Shown: in pieces, positions 1 to 8,429 of the stretch | Layout: each line of letters opens with the position of its first letter | Numbering within the stretch: the first letter of the stretch is position 1 | Source: RGIG1959 sp051877215 | GTDB taxonomy: Bacteria > Bacillota > Clostridia > Oscillospirales > Acutalibacteraceae | Assembly: GCA_051877215.1 (NCBI GenBank) | Contig: JBJEIR010000038.1 | Span: 1-21,418 of the forward strand | DNA: 21,418 bases | Direction: 5' to 3' | Position numbers and translations under genes: made by a program | Notes under the pieces: model-generated | Told to the model about the DNA's origin: nothing | The model's input: only the letters and a program-made list of their open reading frames with translations | Database searches by the model: none

Positions 1-2821
1 GAATGACAAGCTGATTATCAGGGGCGCGCGGGAAAACAATTTGAAAAATATCAATGGGGAAATTCCGCGCGACAAGCTGGTGGTGTTTACAGGGCTGTCT
101 GGATCGGGGAAATCCTCGTTGGCCTTTGATACAATTTATGCAGAGGGACAGCGGCGGTATATTGAGAGCCTCTCTTCGTATGCGCGGATGTTTCTCGGAC
201 AAATGGAAAAACCGGATGTCGATGAGATAGAGGGCCTGTCGCCGGCGATTTCCATCGACCAAAAAACCACTTCGAAAAACCCCCGTTCTACCGTCGGCAC
301 CGTGACCGAAATCTACGATTATCTGCGCCTGTTGTATGCGCGCATCGGTATTCCGCACTGCCCTGTCTGCGGGCGGGAGATCCGCCAGCAGACGGTCGAT
401 CAGATTGTGGATCGGGTGCTGTCGCTTCCCGAGGGAACGCGTATTCAGCTGTTGGCGCCGATTGTGCGCGGACGAAAGGGAGAATATGTCAAAGAGCTGG
501 AATCCGCCCGTCGGCAGGGGTATGTCCGCGTGCGGGTGGACGGACAAGTGTATGAGTTGTCCGAAGATATACGGCTGGAAAAGAACAAAAAGCACACCAT
601 TGAGATTGTGGTCGACCGCTTGGTTGTCAAGCCGTCGATCCGCGGACGCCTTGCCGACTCGGTCGAGACGGCAACAGGGCTGTCGGGCGGATTGCTCACG
701 GTGGAGGTGATCGGCGGGGAGGAGCTGACCTTTTCTCAAAATTATGCCTGTCCGGAGCACGGGGTCAGCGTCGAAGAGCTGTCGCCGCGGATGTTTTCGT
801 TCAACAATCCGTTCGGCGCGTGCCCGAAGTGTACCGGGCTCGGCTTTTTTCGGTCGATTGATCCCGACAAGGTGATCCCCGACCGCTCCAAAAGCATCAA
901 CGGCGGCGCGATCAAAGCATCCGGGTGGGGCTTCTCGGACGGCGGCACCATTTCCAGAATGTATTTGGAGGCGCTTGCCGAGCACTATCACTTCTCTCTG
1001 GACACGCCCGTCGACGAGCTGCCGAAGGAGATCGTTCACATTCTGCTGTATGGCAGCGGCGGAGAAAAGATAACGGTGCACCGCCGCAATGAATACGGAG
1101 AGGGCACCTATCAGGTGGCGTTTGAGGGGATCATCACCAATTTGGAACGCCGTTATAAAGAGACGAGCAGCGAGTATATGCGCGGCGAGATCGACCGCTT
1201 TATGAGTGAGATCGAGTGTCCCGCCTGTCACGGCAAACGCCTGAAGCCGGAGAGCTTGGCGGTGACCGTCGGAGGGGAGACCATCTATGAGATTTGTCAG
1301 CACTCGATCTCCGATACGCTCGCTTTTATCGACGGGCTGGAGCTGACCGCGCGGGAGAAGCAGATCGGCGAGCGGATTTTAAAGGAAATCCGCGAACGGC
1401 TCGGCTTTTTACAGAGCGTCGGGCTGGAGTATCTGACGCTGTCCCGTAGTGCGGGAACGCTGTCGGGCGGAGAGAGTCAGCGCATCCGTCTCGCCACTCA
1501 AATCGGGTCGTATTTGATGGGAGTGCTGTATATCCTCGATGAGCCGAGTATCGGGCTTCATCAGCGTGACAACGATAAGCTGCTTGAGACCCTTAAGCGT
1601 TTGCGCGATCTCGGCAACACGCTGATCGTTGTCGAGCACGATGAGGATACGATGCGCGCCGCCGATTATATTGTGGATATCGGCCCGGGGGCGGGCATAC
1701 ACGGCGGCGAGGTGGTGTGCGCGGGCACGCCGCAGGAAGTGGCTGCCTGCGAGCGCTCGTTGACGGGACAATATCTGAGCGGCCGAAAGAAGATCCCGCT
1801 GCCCGCTGTGCGCCGCCCGGGAAACGGACACCTGCTCACCGTCAAAGGAGCCGCGGAAAACAATCTCAAAAATATCACCGTGTCGTTTAAGCTGGGCGCG
1901 TTCAACTGCGTTACCGGCGTGTCCGGGTCGGGCAAATCAACCCTTGTCAATGAAATTCTCTATAAAACGCTGGCCTCTCACTTGAACGGCGCGCAGACGC
2001 ATCCGGGACGCTGTCGGGCGATTGAGGGGATGGAATTTCTCGACAAAGTCATCGATATTGACCAGTCGCCGATCGGCCGTACGCCGCGCTCCAATCCCGC
2101 GACCTATACGGGCGTGTTCGGCGATATCCGCGAGCTGTACGCTTCGACGGTCGACGCGAAAATGCGCGGCTTTACGCAGGGGCGCTTTTCCTTCAATATC
2201 AAAGGCGGCCGCTGTGAGGCGTGCCAGGGAGACGGCATCATCAAAATCGAGATGCACTTTTTGCCGGATATTTATGTTCCCTGCGAGGTGTGCAAGGGAC
2301 AGCGCTATAACCGCGAAACGCTGGAGGTAAAATACAAAGGAAAAAGTATTTATGATGTGCTGGAAATGACGGTGGAAGAGGGACTGGAATTTTTCAAGGA
2401 TCTGCCGAAAATTTCCCGTAAGCTGCGCACACTGTATGAGGTGGGGCTCGGATATATCAAGATCGGGCAGAGCTCGACGACTCTGTCCGGCGGCGAAGCG
2501 CAGCGCGTCAAGCTGGCGACCGAGCTTGCGCGTCGCGCGACGGGCAAAACGGTGTATATTCTCGACGAACCGACCACGGGACTCCATACAGAGGATGTGC
2601 GGCAGCTGATCAATGTGCTGCAGCGCCTTGTGGACGGCGGCAACACGGTGATTGTGATCGAGCATAACCTCGATGTGATCAAAACCGCCGATTATATTGT
2701 CGATTTGGGACCCGAGGGAGGAGACCGCGGCGGCACGGTGGTCGCCTGCGGAACGCCTGAGGAAATCGCAGCTGTCGAACAGTCGTATACCGCGCGGTAT
2801 CTTGCGCCGTTTTTGAAATAA
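1..2821 (+). CDS. uvrA: UvrABC excinuclease subunit A, 5'-partial
   Basis: Damage-recognition ATPase of nucleotide excision repair; UvrA dimers bind distorted DNA and load UvrB. The reading frame is open from base 2, and the residues before the TTG at 41 (NDKLIIRGARENN) match the usual UvrA N-terminus, so that TTG is internal and only a few codons are lost at the window edge. Visible parts: first Walker A GLSGSGKSS (about 92-118), a CPVC zinc-binding pair near 358, signature LSGGESQR near 1460, first Walker B ILDEPSIGL near 1532, second Walker A GVSGSGKST near 1916, the CEAC...CEVC zinc finger near 2212-2295, second signature LSGGEAQR near 2488 and Walker B ILDEPTTGL near 2560. All ATPase motifs are intact. 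The two M42 peptidase genes follow 86 nt downstream. uvrB is often upstream in this group, but that lies outside the window. Confidence 0.97.
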   Translation, partial: NDKLIIRGARENNLKNINGEIPRDKLVVFTGLSGSGKSSLAFDTIYAEGQRRYIESLSSYARMFLGQMEKPDVDEIEGLSPAISIDQKTTSKNPRSTVGTVTEIYDYLRLLYARIGIPHCPVCGREIRQQTVDQIVDRVLSLPEGTRIQLLAPIVRGRKGEYVKELESARRQGYVRVRVDGQVYELSEDIRLEKNKKHTIEIVVDRLVVKPSIRGRLADSVETATGLSGGLLTVEVIGGEELTFSQNYACPEHGVSVEELSPRMFSFNNPFGACPKCTGLGFFRSIDPDKVIPDRSKSINGGAIKASGWGFSDGGTISRMYLEALAEHYHFSLDTPVDELPKEIVHILLYGSGGEKITVHRRNEYGEGTYQVAFEGIITNLERRYKETSSEYMRGEIDRFMSEIECPACHGKRLKPESLAVTVGGETIYEICQHSISDTLAFIDGLELTAREKQIGERILKEIRERLGFLQSVGLEYLTLSRSAGTLSGGESQRIRLATQIGSYLMGVLYILDEPSIGLHQRDNDKLLETLKRLRDLGNTLIVVEHDEDTMRAADYIVDIGPGAGIHGGEVVCAGTPQEVAACERSLTGQYLSGRKKIPLPAVRRPGNGHLLTVKGAAENNLKNITVSFKLGAFNCVTGVSGSGKSTLVNEILYKTLASHLNGAQTHPGRCRAIEGMEFLDKVIDIDQSPIGRTPRSNPATYTGVFGDIRELYASTVDAKMRGFTQGRFSFNIKGGRCEACQGDGIIKIEMHFLPDIYVPCEVCKGQRYNRETLEVKYKGKSIYDVLEMTVEEGLEFFKDLPKISRKLRTLYEVGLGYIKIGQSSTTLSGGEAQRVKLATELARRATGKTVYILDEPTTGLHTEDVRQLINVLQRLVDGGNTVIVIEHNLDVIKTADYIVDLGPEGGDRGGTVVACGTPEEIAAVEQSYTARYLAPFLK

Positions 2822-2907
2822 ACGCGCCTCAAACAGAAGGCGGCGGCAGATAAAAGGCGGCAAAAGGATTGGTATGCCGATAGCTTCGTAAACGGGGAGA
2901 GAGGAAT

Positions 2908-3921
2908 ATGAAAGAGCTGTTGAAAGAATTGTGCTGCGCGGCGGGTGCGGGAGGATACGGCGAGATCGTAAACACTGTTAAAGGCCGCCTTGACGGTCTT
3001 GTGCAGGAGGTGTATACCGATGCGCTTGGCAGTGTGATCGGTGTGCGGCGGTGTCAAGCGGACAATGCGCCGCTTTTGCTGCTCGAAGCACATATGGATG
3101 AGATCGGTTTTGTCGTCACCCATGTGGACGACGACGGCTTTGTGCATGCGGCCAATTGCGGCGGGGTCGACCGCCGCGTGCTGGCGGCGGCCGAAGTGAC
3201 GCTGCTCGCCGATAAAAAATATGACGGCGTTTTTTGTTCCACGCCGCCCCATTTGACAAAAGCCGATGAACCGCTTAAAGAGCTCAGTGAGATGGGAATT
3301 GATATCGGCTTGCCCGCGACAGAGGTCAAGCGGGTCATACCAAAAGGGACACGGGGCGTTTTTCGTCCTCATTTTGAAGAATTGGGGCCGCACCGCGTGT
3401 GCGCAAAGGCACTTGACGATCGGTCCGGCTGCGCGGCGGTTCTGCGTGCCATGGAGCTGCTCAAAGACGAAGAGCTTTGCTGTGATGTGGCGGCGCTGTT
3501 TGCCGTGCAGGAGGAGATCGGCGGCGGCGGCGCCGCGGTCGCGTCCTTTTCCATACAGCCGAGCGCCGCAATCGCCGTGGATGTCAGTTTTGCCGCCACG
3601 CCGGATGCGCCTTCGCATAAATGCGGAGTGCTCGGCAAAGGCGCCATGCTCGGCATGGCACCGGGACTGGATGAGGCGATGACAAAACGCCTTCGGCAGT
3701 TGGCGGCGGATAACGGACTGCCGCTGCAATATGAGGTGATGGGCGGCAATACGGGAACAGACGCCGACAGCATTCTTTGTGCGCGCGGGGGCGTCAAAAC
3801 AGCGCTGCTTTCGATTCCGCAGCGCTATATGCACACGCCGATTGAGGTGGTTGATGTGCGCGATGTTGAGACGGTGGCAAAGCTGATGGCACTGGCGGCA
3901 AAGGAGGGGATCGGCGCATGA
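2908..3921 (+). CDS. M42 family metallopeptidase (aminopeptidase), copy 1
   Basis: Probable cytosolic dinuclear-metal aminopeptidase of the M42 (glutamyl aminopeptidase/TET/FrvX) family, which trims short peptides in dodecameric shells. Length is 337 aa, usual for the family. Metal and catalytic positions are present: H62 and D64 in AHMDEIG, D170/D171 in LDDRSG, E202/E203 in QEE, D225 in VDV and H309 in YMHTP. The ATG at 2908 follows a GGGGAGAGAGG ribosome site at 2894-2904. The stop overlaps the next gene, a paralog of the same length, by 4 bases (ATGA), so the two are probably translated together. The substrate cannot be told from sequence. 'Endoglucanase' labels sometimes attached to this family are not supported. 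Confidence 0.92.
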   Translation: MKELLKELCCAAGAGGYGEIVNTVKGRLDGLVQEVYTDALGSVIGVRRCQADNAPLLLLEAHMDEIGFVVTHVDDDGFVHAANCGGVDRRVLAAAEVTLLADKKYDGVFCSTPPHLTKADEPLKELSEMGIDIGLPATEVKRVIPKGTRGVFRPHFEELGPHRVCAKALDDRSGCAAVLRAMELLKDEELCCDVAALFAVQEEIGGGGAAVASFSIQPSAAIAVDVSFAATPDAPSHKCGVLGKGAMLGMAPGLDEAMTKRLRQLAADNGLPLQYEVMGGNTGTDADSILCARGGVKTALLSIPQRYMHTPIEVVDVRDVETVAKLMALAAKEGIGA

Positions 3922-4931
3922 AGGAGCTTTTAAAAACGCTTTGTATGCTCGACGGTATATCCGGCCGCGAAACGGCGGTGCGGGACTATATCCTTTCGCA
4001 GCTTAAAAGCCTGCCGTATATGGATCGGTGCATCGTCGATCCTCTCGGCAATCTGCTGGTGCATTTAAAGGGTGTAAAAGAAGCAGACAAGACACTGCTG
4101 TATGCGGCGCATATGGATGAAGTGGGATTGATGGCGACGGGGATCACCGAAGAGGGCTTTGTGCGCCTGACAACGGTCGGCGGCATCGATCAGGCGGTGC
4201 TTTTCGGTCACCGTATCCGCTTTCGCGACCGCGTGGGCGTGATCGGCGGCAAAGCCATTCATATGTGCAAGGACAAGGAGAAAGACGAGATTCCGAAAGA
4301 GGATTTGCTTGCCGATATCGGTGCGGATAACAGGGAAGAGGCCGCGGCGGCGGTCTGCGTCGGGGATGCGGCGGTGTTTGACAGCGATTTTCATGAGCTG
4401 GGACATCTTGTGAAAGGCCGCGCCATCGACGACCGCGCCGGCTGCGCACTGCTGCTGACGCTGGCGCAGACACAGCCGCCCTATGATATGTGGCTGGCGT
4501 TTACGGTGCAGGAGGAGGTCGGCCTGCGCGGAGCGAAAACCGCCGCTTATACCGTAAAGCCGGATATCGCGGTGGTCGTCGATGCCACCACCGCCGCGGA
4601 TACCGTCGGCGTCAAAGAAGACAAGCGGGTTTGTGCCGTCGGCGGCGGGGCGGTCGTGTCCTTTATGGATCGCCGTACCTTGTATGATAAAGAACTTTAC
4701 GAGCTCATCATGAAAACGGCACAGGAGCAGTCGATCAAAGTACAGCCCAAGTCTGTGGTGGCGGGCGGCAACGACGCCGGCTCGATCCAGACGGCGGGCA
4801 GCGGTGCGCGGGTGGCGGCTGTTTCGCTGCCCTGTCGCTATATCCATTCTCCCTCCTGCGTGCTGTCGATGGACGATATGGAGGAGACGAAAAAGCTGCT
4901 TTCGGCGCTTTGTGAGCGCCTGATCCTGTGA
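3918..4931 (+). CDS. M42 family metallopeptidase (aminopeptidase), copy 2
   Basis: Second M42 peptidase, also 337 aa and also beginning MKELLK, so the pair probably arose by tandem duplication, although the sequences have diverged widely. Metal and catalytic residues are intact: H65 and D67 in AHMDEVG, D171/D172 in IDDRAG, E199/E200 in QEE, D222 in VVDAT and H310 in YIHSP. The ATG at 3918 lies inside the stop region of copy 1 (ATGA). Its own stop overlaps the GTG of the acetyltransferase gene (GTGA). Both copies look catalytically competent, so they may differ in substrate or form mixed complexes; mixed M42 particles are known in archaea, but here this is inference. Confidence 0.92.
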   Translation: MKELLKTLCMLDGISGRETAVRDYILSQLKSLPYMDRCIVDPLGNLLVHLKGVKEADKTLLYAAHMDEVGLMATGITEEGFVRLTTVGGIDQAVLFGHRIRFRDRVGVIGGKAIHMCKDKEKDEIPKEDLLADIGADNREEAAAAVCVGDAAVFDSDFHELGHLVKGRAIDDRAGCALLLTLAQTQPPYDMWLAFTVQEEVGLRGAKTAAYTVKPDIAVVVDATTAADTVGVKEDKRVCAVGGGAVVSFMDRRTLYDKELYELIMKTAQEQSIKVQPKSVVAGGNDAGSIQTAGSGARVAAVSLPCRYIHSPSCVLSMDDMEETKKLLSALCERLIL

Positions 4932-5725
4932 TCGCGCAGGCGACGGCGTCACAGCTTGCGAGCTGGACGCCCGAGACAGAGGCGGCACTGCGTCAGTGCG
5001 GGCAGTTTGCCGCCTACGGAGCGGAGCAGTCGTTTTTGCGGTTTTATGAGGATGAGACGGGCAACCGCCTGTCGGTGATGGAGGATGCCGCGACCCTGTA
5101 TATGCGGGAGGATTCGCCGGAGCTGCGGCTCTTTTTGACAATGGACGGCACCGTGCACAGCGTGCGCACCGACCGCGAAACGGCCAAAACGCTTGCCGCC
5201 GAATGGGGCGTTGCGTATGAAAGCGGGGCGGTCATGGAAGCGCCGCCGATTTGCGAGCCTTTACGGCAAACGGCTCTGCAAACACCGCTTCGGGACATCT
5301 ATCCGATTTTGAAAACCTGTTTTGCAGAGACGATTCCGCCTTTTGACGCATGGTATGCGGATGTGCACCACCGCTTTCGCAGAGGGCTGTGCCGTGCGGT
5401 GGGAATACCGGCAGACACCCTGAGCGTCGACAAAGCAAAAGAGGACGCCACTCCCATCGCTTGCGCGATGACGGTGGACGCCACTCCCATCGCTTGCGCG
5501 ATGACAGTGGCGGAATGTGAAACCGCCGCTCTCATCGGCGCGGTGGCCACCCTTCCCGCCGCCCGCTCAAAGGGCTATGCTTCCGCCTGCGTGCTGACGC
5601 TGGCGCAGATGCTGCAGCAGGAGGGAAAGCGGGTATTGCTTTCACCGAAAAACGACTACGCCCGACAGGTTTATGAGCATATCGGATTTACCGTCTGCGG
5701 CGAATGGGGCGCACTGCACCGCTGA
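4928..5725 (+). CDS. GNAT family N-acetyltransferase
   Basis: A 265-aa protein whose C-terminal third has a GNAT acetyl-CoA fold: strand ATPIACAMTV, then ALIGAVATLPAARSKGYAS with the R-x-K-G-Y-A pyrophosphate-binding loop, and the closing YARQVYEHIGF segment typical of the family. The N-terminal part (about 1-150) is not recognised. It is read from GTG at 4928, overlapping the previous stop (GTGA); no strong ribosome site is visible, so translation is likely coupled to the upstream peptidase. Oddity: residues 173-183 and 184-194 are identical (DATPIACAMTV), from a 33-bp tandem duplication that repeats the strand before the acetyl-CoA loop. The acceptor substrate is unknown. Association with the M42 genes suggests peptide or amino-acid chemistry, only weakly. 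Confidence 0.82.
   Translation: MIAQATASQLASWTPETEAALRQCGQFAAYGAEQSFLRFYEDETGNRLSVMEDAATLYMREDSPELRLFLTMDGTVHSVRTDRETAKTLAAEWGVAYESGAVMEAPPICEPLRQTALQTPLRDIYPILKTCFAETIPPFDAWYADVHHRFRRGLCRAVGIPADTLSVDKAKEDATPIACAMTVDATPIACAMTVAECETAALIGAVATLPAARSKGYASACVLTLAQMLQQEGKRVLLSPKNDYARQVYEHIGFTVCGEWGALHR
5444..5509 (+). repeat. 33-bp tandem direct repeat, two copies, in frame
   Basis: Copies at 5444-5476 and 5477-5509 differ at a single base (ACG versus ACA for Thr, a silent change). Each copy contains a perfect short hairpin, CATCGC-TTGC-GCGATG. The unit is exactly 11 codons, so the GNAT reading frame is kept. Confidence 0.95.
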
Positions 5726-5861
5726 CGGACGGTTCGTTTGCGCGTAACGGTGTATTCTGCTTGATTTGCGCAGAATGAAGAACATAGCGCCCGAAACGGT
5801 GCGGCAACCGCACATGCAGGCTTGAACGATTCAAAAGAGACTATGAGAGGACGAAAACGGC
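5726..5861. other. intergenic region with two small hairpins
   Basis: Gap of 136 nt between the GNAT gene and ynbB. It holds a 7-bp inverted repeat ATTCTGC/GCAGAAT (5754-5760 and 5770-5776) and a tight 6-bp hairpin GTGCGG-CAA-CCGCAC (5799-5813). Neither has a following T-run, so neither is a convincing terminator, and no good promoter is visible. Confidence 0.4.
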
Positions 5862-7133
5862 ATGACAACTCCTTTTTTTGACATACCTTCCGCCCTGTCC
5901 GACGCGTCGGAACGGGCGATGCAAAAAGCAAAATCCGCTTTTGAGCAAATAGAAGAAATCACGGAATATAACCAGCAAAAGGTGCTGTCCGCTTTCATTG
6001 AAAACCGTGTGAGCGAGAGCCATTTTGTGCCCACTACCGGCTATGGCTACGGCGATCGCGGGCGGGACACCCTCGACTGCGTTTTTGCTCAGGCAATGGG
6101 AGCCGAGGATGCGCTCGTGCGTCATTCGATTGTTTCGGGGACTCACGCGATCACCATTGCGCTGTTCGGCGTGCTGCGTCCGGGCGATATTTTGCTTGCG
6201 GCGACGGGCGCCCCGTATGATACGCTTGACGGCGTCATCGGTGTAAAGGCACACAGCGACGGCTCGCTTGCCGATTACGGGGTGGGCTACCGCGAGGTGC
6301 CGCTGCACGCCGACGGAACGTCCGATCTGAAAGGGATTCAGGCGGCCCTGCGCGCAGAGCCGCTTGTTAAGGTGGTACATATCCAGCGCTCGCGCGGCTA
6401 CAGTCTGCGTCCGTCGCTGACGGTGGAAGAGATCGGGAAGATTGTACAGGCGGTGCGCGCCGTACGGCAGGATGTTGTGGTGTTTGCGGACAACTGTTAC
6501 GGAGAGTTTGTCGAGCGCACCGAGCCCACTGCGGTCGGGGTCGATCTGATGGCGGGCTCACTTATCAAAAACGCAGGCGGCGGGATTGCCGAAAACGGCG
6601 GCTATATCTGCGGGCGTGCCGATTTGGTGGAAAAATGTGCGTACCGCATGACAACGCCCGGTCTCGGGCGCGAGGTCGGCGCCTCGCTCGGGCATAACCG
6701 CTCACTGTTTATGGGACTTTTTCACGCGCCCCATGTGGTGGGAGAAGCACTGAAAACCGCTGTTTATGCGGCGGCGCTGTTTGAACAGCTCGGCTTTGAG
6801 GTGACGCCGACTGCAAATGAGCCGCGCGCGGACATCATTCAGGCGGTGAAGCTGCGAACCCCCGAGGCGCTGATTGCTTTTTGTCAGGGGATGCAGCAGG
6901 GAGCGCCGGTCGATTCGTTTGTGGTGCCCGAGCCGTGGGATATGCCCGGTTATGACGATCAGGTCATTATGGCCGCGGGTGCATTTACGGCGGGCGCGTC
7001 GATCGAGCTGTCTGCCGATGCGCCGCTTCGTCCGCCGTACGCCGCTTATATGCAGGGCGGGTTGAATTTTCATTCGGGCAAGCTCGGCGTGCTGCTTGCG
7101 GCGCGCTCGATGATGGAAAAGGGACTTCTCTGA
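5862..7133 (+). CDS. ynbB: PLP-dependent methionine gamma-lyase family protein (aluminum resistance/YnbB family)
   Basis: A 423-aa member of the family named Met_gamma_lyase or 'aluminum resistance protein' in databases (B. subtilis YnbB), related to the Cys/Met-metabolism PLP enzymes of fold type I. Features: N-terminal region VLSAFIENRVSESHF, the phosphate-binding stretch SGTHAITIALFGVLRPGD, an aspartate in VVFADNCYGEF that should contact the PLP ring nitrogen, and K236 in SLIKNAGGG as the probable Schiff-base lysine. The C-terminal half keeps the family's GYDDQVIMAAG and GGLNFHSGKLG regions. The ATG at 5862 follows GAGAGG at 5845-5850. The substrate has not been firmly established for the family, so the old aluminum-resistance name should not be taken as function. 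No partner gene adjoins; it appears monocistronic, ending upstream of the terminator at 7318-7354. Confidence 0.93.
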   Translation: MTTPFFDIPSALSDASERAMQKAKSAFEQIEEITEYNQQKVLSAFIENRVSESHFVPTTGYGYGDRGRDTLDCVFAQAMGAEDALVRHSIVSGTHAITIALFGVLRPGDILLAATGAPYDTLDGVIGVKAHSDGSLADYGVGYREVPLHADGTSDLKGIQAALRAEPLVKVVHIQRSRGYSLRPSLTVEEIGKIVQAVRAVRQDVVVFADNCYGEFVERTEPTAVGVDLMAGSLIKNAGGGIAENGGYICGRADLVEKCAYRMTTPGLGREVGASLGHNRSLFMGLFHAPHVVGEALKTAVYAAALFEQLGFEVTPTANEPRADIIQAVKLRTPEALIAFCQGMQQGAPVDSFVVPEPWDMPGYDDQVIMAAGAFTAGASIELSADAPLRPPYAAYMQGGLNFHSGKLGVLLAARSMMEKGLL

Positions 7134-7317
7134 TAAATTTTTAAAAGAAAAAGCCGGTATTCCCTCGGTTTGAATGCCCAATAGCGGTTGCCCTTCGGCT
7201 GATGTTTTGGCGGGATAAAACGGAATGATGTCGTTTGAATGGGGTTCGGCGGGCTTTGGGTTTTCCGAATAAATGAAGTTCGGCACTGAAATTCACTGTT
7301 TGTTATACGATGAAGAC

Positions 7318-7354
7318 AAAAAGATGTGTGACAATTTTCCGCACATCTTTTTTT
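7318..7354 (+). terminator. intrinsic terminator after ynbB
   Basis: Stem AAAAAGATGTG (7318-7328), extendable by a U-G and a G-C pair to a 9-nt loop, pairs with CACATCTT and the following T-run (7342-7354, seven or more Ts). The A-run on the 5' side means it could also work on the - strand. Confidence 0.85.
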
Positions 7355-7410
7355 GCTGTCCTTAAGGGTCTCGCTCATAGGGCGGCTTTTTTGACCCCTT
7401 GGACGGGAAT

Positions 7411-7440
7411 TTGGCGGAATATTTACAAATCGTTTATACT
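7411..7440 (+). promoter_or_regulatory. candidate sigma-A promoter for the DUF5685 cassette
   Basis: TTGGCG (7411-7416), 18-nt spacer, TATACT (7435-7440), just downstream of the ynbB terminator and about 90 nt before the DUF5685 start. The -10 is good and the -35 moderate. Confidence 0.5.
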
Positions 7441-7531
7441 CTGTTCGGACGGATGGGGTATGATAACCGATGGAGTAGCTTGATAACCGGCAGAATAGCG
7501 AAAGCGGAACGGTATTGATGGGAGAATCCGT

Positions 7532-8425
7532 ATGTTTGGATATGTGAGGATTTTCAAGCCTGATTTAAAAATGCGCGAATTTGATCAATATCAGGGCGTA
7601 TATTGTACTCTCTGCCGTCGGCTGGGCAAGAAATACGGCTTTACCGCACGCATGACGCTCAGCTATGATTTTACCTTTTTGGCGCTTTTTTTGATGGCGT
7701 TTGATGAGGAATGCCCCGTTTTTTCCAAAGGGCATTGCTCCTTTCATCCGTTTAAAAAGCGCCTTTGCTGCGGGGGAGAGAACGGCACGCCTGCCATTGA
7801 GTACGCCGCAGATGTCGCAATGCTGCTGACTTACGGCAAGCTGACCGACTCGCTTGAGGATGAAGGGCTTTTTGGGCGCATGAAGGCTCGAGTGGGAAAG
7901 CTGCTGACAGCGCGGGCGTATCGCAAGGCGGCTGCCTGCCGTCCTGACGAAGCGCAGGCGGTACAGCAGTATCTGGAGCGGCAGCGCACCTTGGAAAAGG
8001 TGCACACCGCCTGCGTGGATGCGGCGGCGGAGCCGACGGCACTGCTGCTGTCAAGGCTGGCGAGCAACTCACTGCCGCTTGGTGTTCCGACGGAAACGGC
8101 GGCGCGTTTCGGGTATTGTCTCGGCCGTTTTATTTATTTGGCGGATGCCGCGGACGATTTGGAAAAGGATATAAAATCGGGAAATTATAATCCGTATGCG
8201 GCGATGTACGCACTGGAAAAAAACGCCGATGAAAAGACACTTGCCACAGTCCGTTCCTATGCGTCGGAGTCGCTTTATGCATGTGTTGCGGCGTGTGTTG
8301 AAAGCTATGAGCAACTGCCGGTCAAGCGCTTTGACGGCATTTTACGAAATGTGCTTTTCTGCGGAATGCCCTATATGATCCGTCAGATAAAAACACCTTC
8401 GGTAAAGAAAGAACAGGAAGGATGA
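7532..8425 (+). CDS. DUF5685 family protein, function unknown
   Basis: A 297-aa protein beginning MFGYVRIFKPDLKMREFDQY, which I recognise as the DUF5685 family of Clostridia; no biochemical role is established that I know of. Cysteines cluster in the first third: C25 and C28 (YCTLCRR), C61, C69, C79 and C80, with H68 and H72 nearby, which could bind a metal. Two aspartate-rich helices are spaced like those of all-alpha isoprenoid synthases: LTDSLEDEG (D106, D110) and LADAADDLEKD (D205, D208, D209, D213). This resemblance is motif-level inference only. There is no signal peptide or clear membrane segment. The ATG at 7532 follows GATGGGAG at 7517-7524. Only 4 nt separate its stop from the J-domain gene, indicating one transcript. 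Confidence 0.85.
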   Translation: MFGYVRIFKPDLKMREFDQYQGVYCTLCRRLGKKYGFTARMTLSYDFTFLALFLMAFDEECPVFSKGHCSFHPFKKRLCCGGENGTPAIEYAADVAMLLTYGKLTDSLEDEGLFGRMKARVGKLLTARAYRKAAACRPDEAQAVQQYLERQRTLEKVHTACVDAAAEPTALLLSRLASNSLPLGVPTETAARFGYCLGRFIYLADAADDLEKDIKSGNYNPYAAMYALEKNADEKTLATVRSYASESLYACVAACVESYEQLPVKRFDGILRNVLFCGMPYMIRQIKTPSVKKEQEG

Positions 8426-8429
8426 TTGT

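Larger units (their letters stand above)
7134..7531. other. 398-nt intergenic region, no convincing gene
   Basis: Between ynbB and the DUF5685 gene. It contains a terminator hairpin (7318-7354), a promoter candidate (7411-7440) and, just before the gene, two imperfect 20-nt repeats beginning GATAACCG at 7462 and 7482. The stretch 7134-7310 is open in - strand frames running back into ynbB, but without a convincing start or family. I see no RNA gene in it. Confidence 0.5.

Noticed and set aside
1937..2863. A 308-aa reading frame on the - strand
   Set aside because: It lies opposite the conserved ATPase and zinc-finger codons of uvrA; this is a shadow frame common in GC-rich genes.
4065..5141. 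A 358-aa - strand frame across the second M42 gene and the GNAT start
   Set aside because: Antisense to two clear, translationally coupled genes; the composition looks like a shadow.
5444..5509. Repeat considered as a CRISPR-like array or a CDS frameshift
   Set aside because: Only two directly adjacent copies with no spacers, exactly 11 codons each, inside an intact frame.
6702..7378. Overlapping - strand frames across the ynbB end and the following gap
   Set aside because: No promoter, ribosome site or family. Most of the length is antisense to conserved ynbB codons. Kept only as a low-interest observation for the intergenic part.
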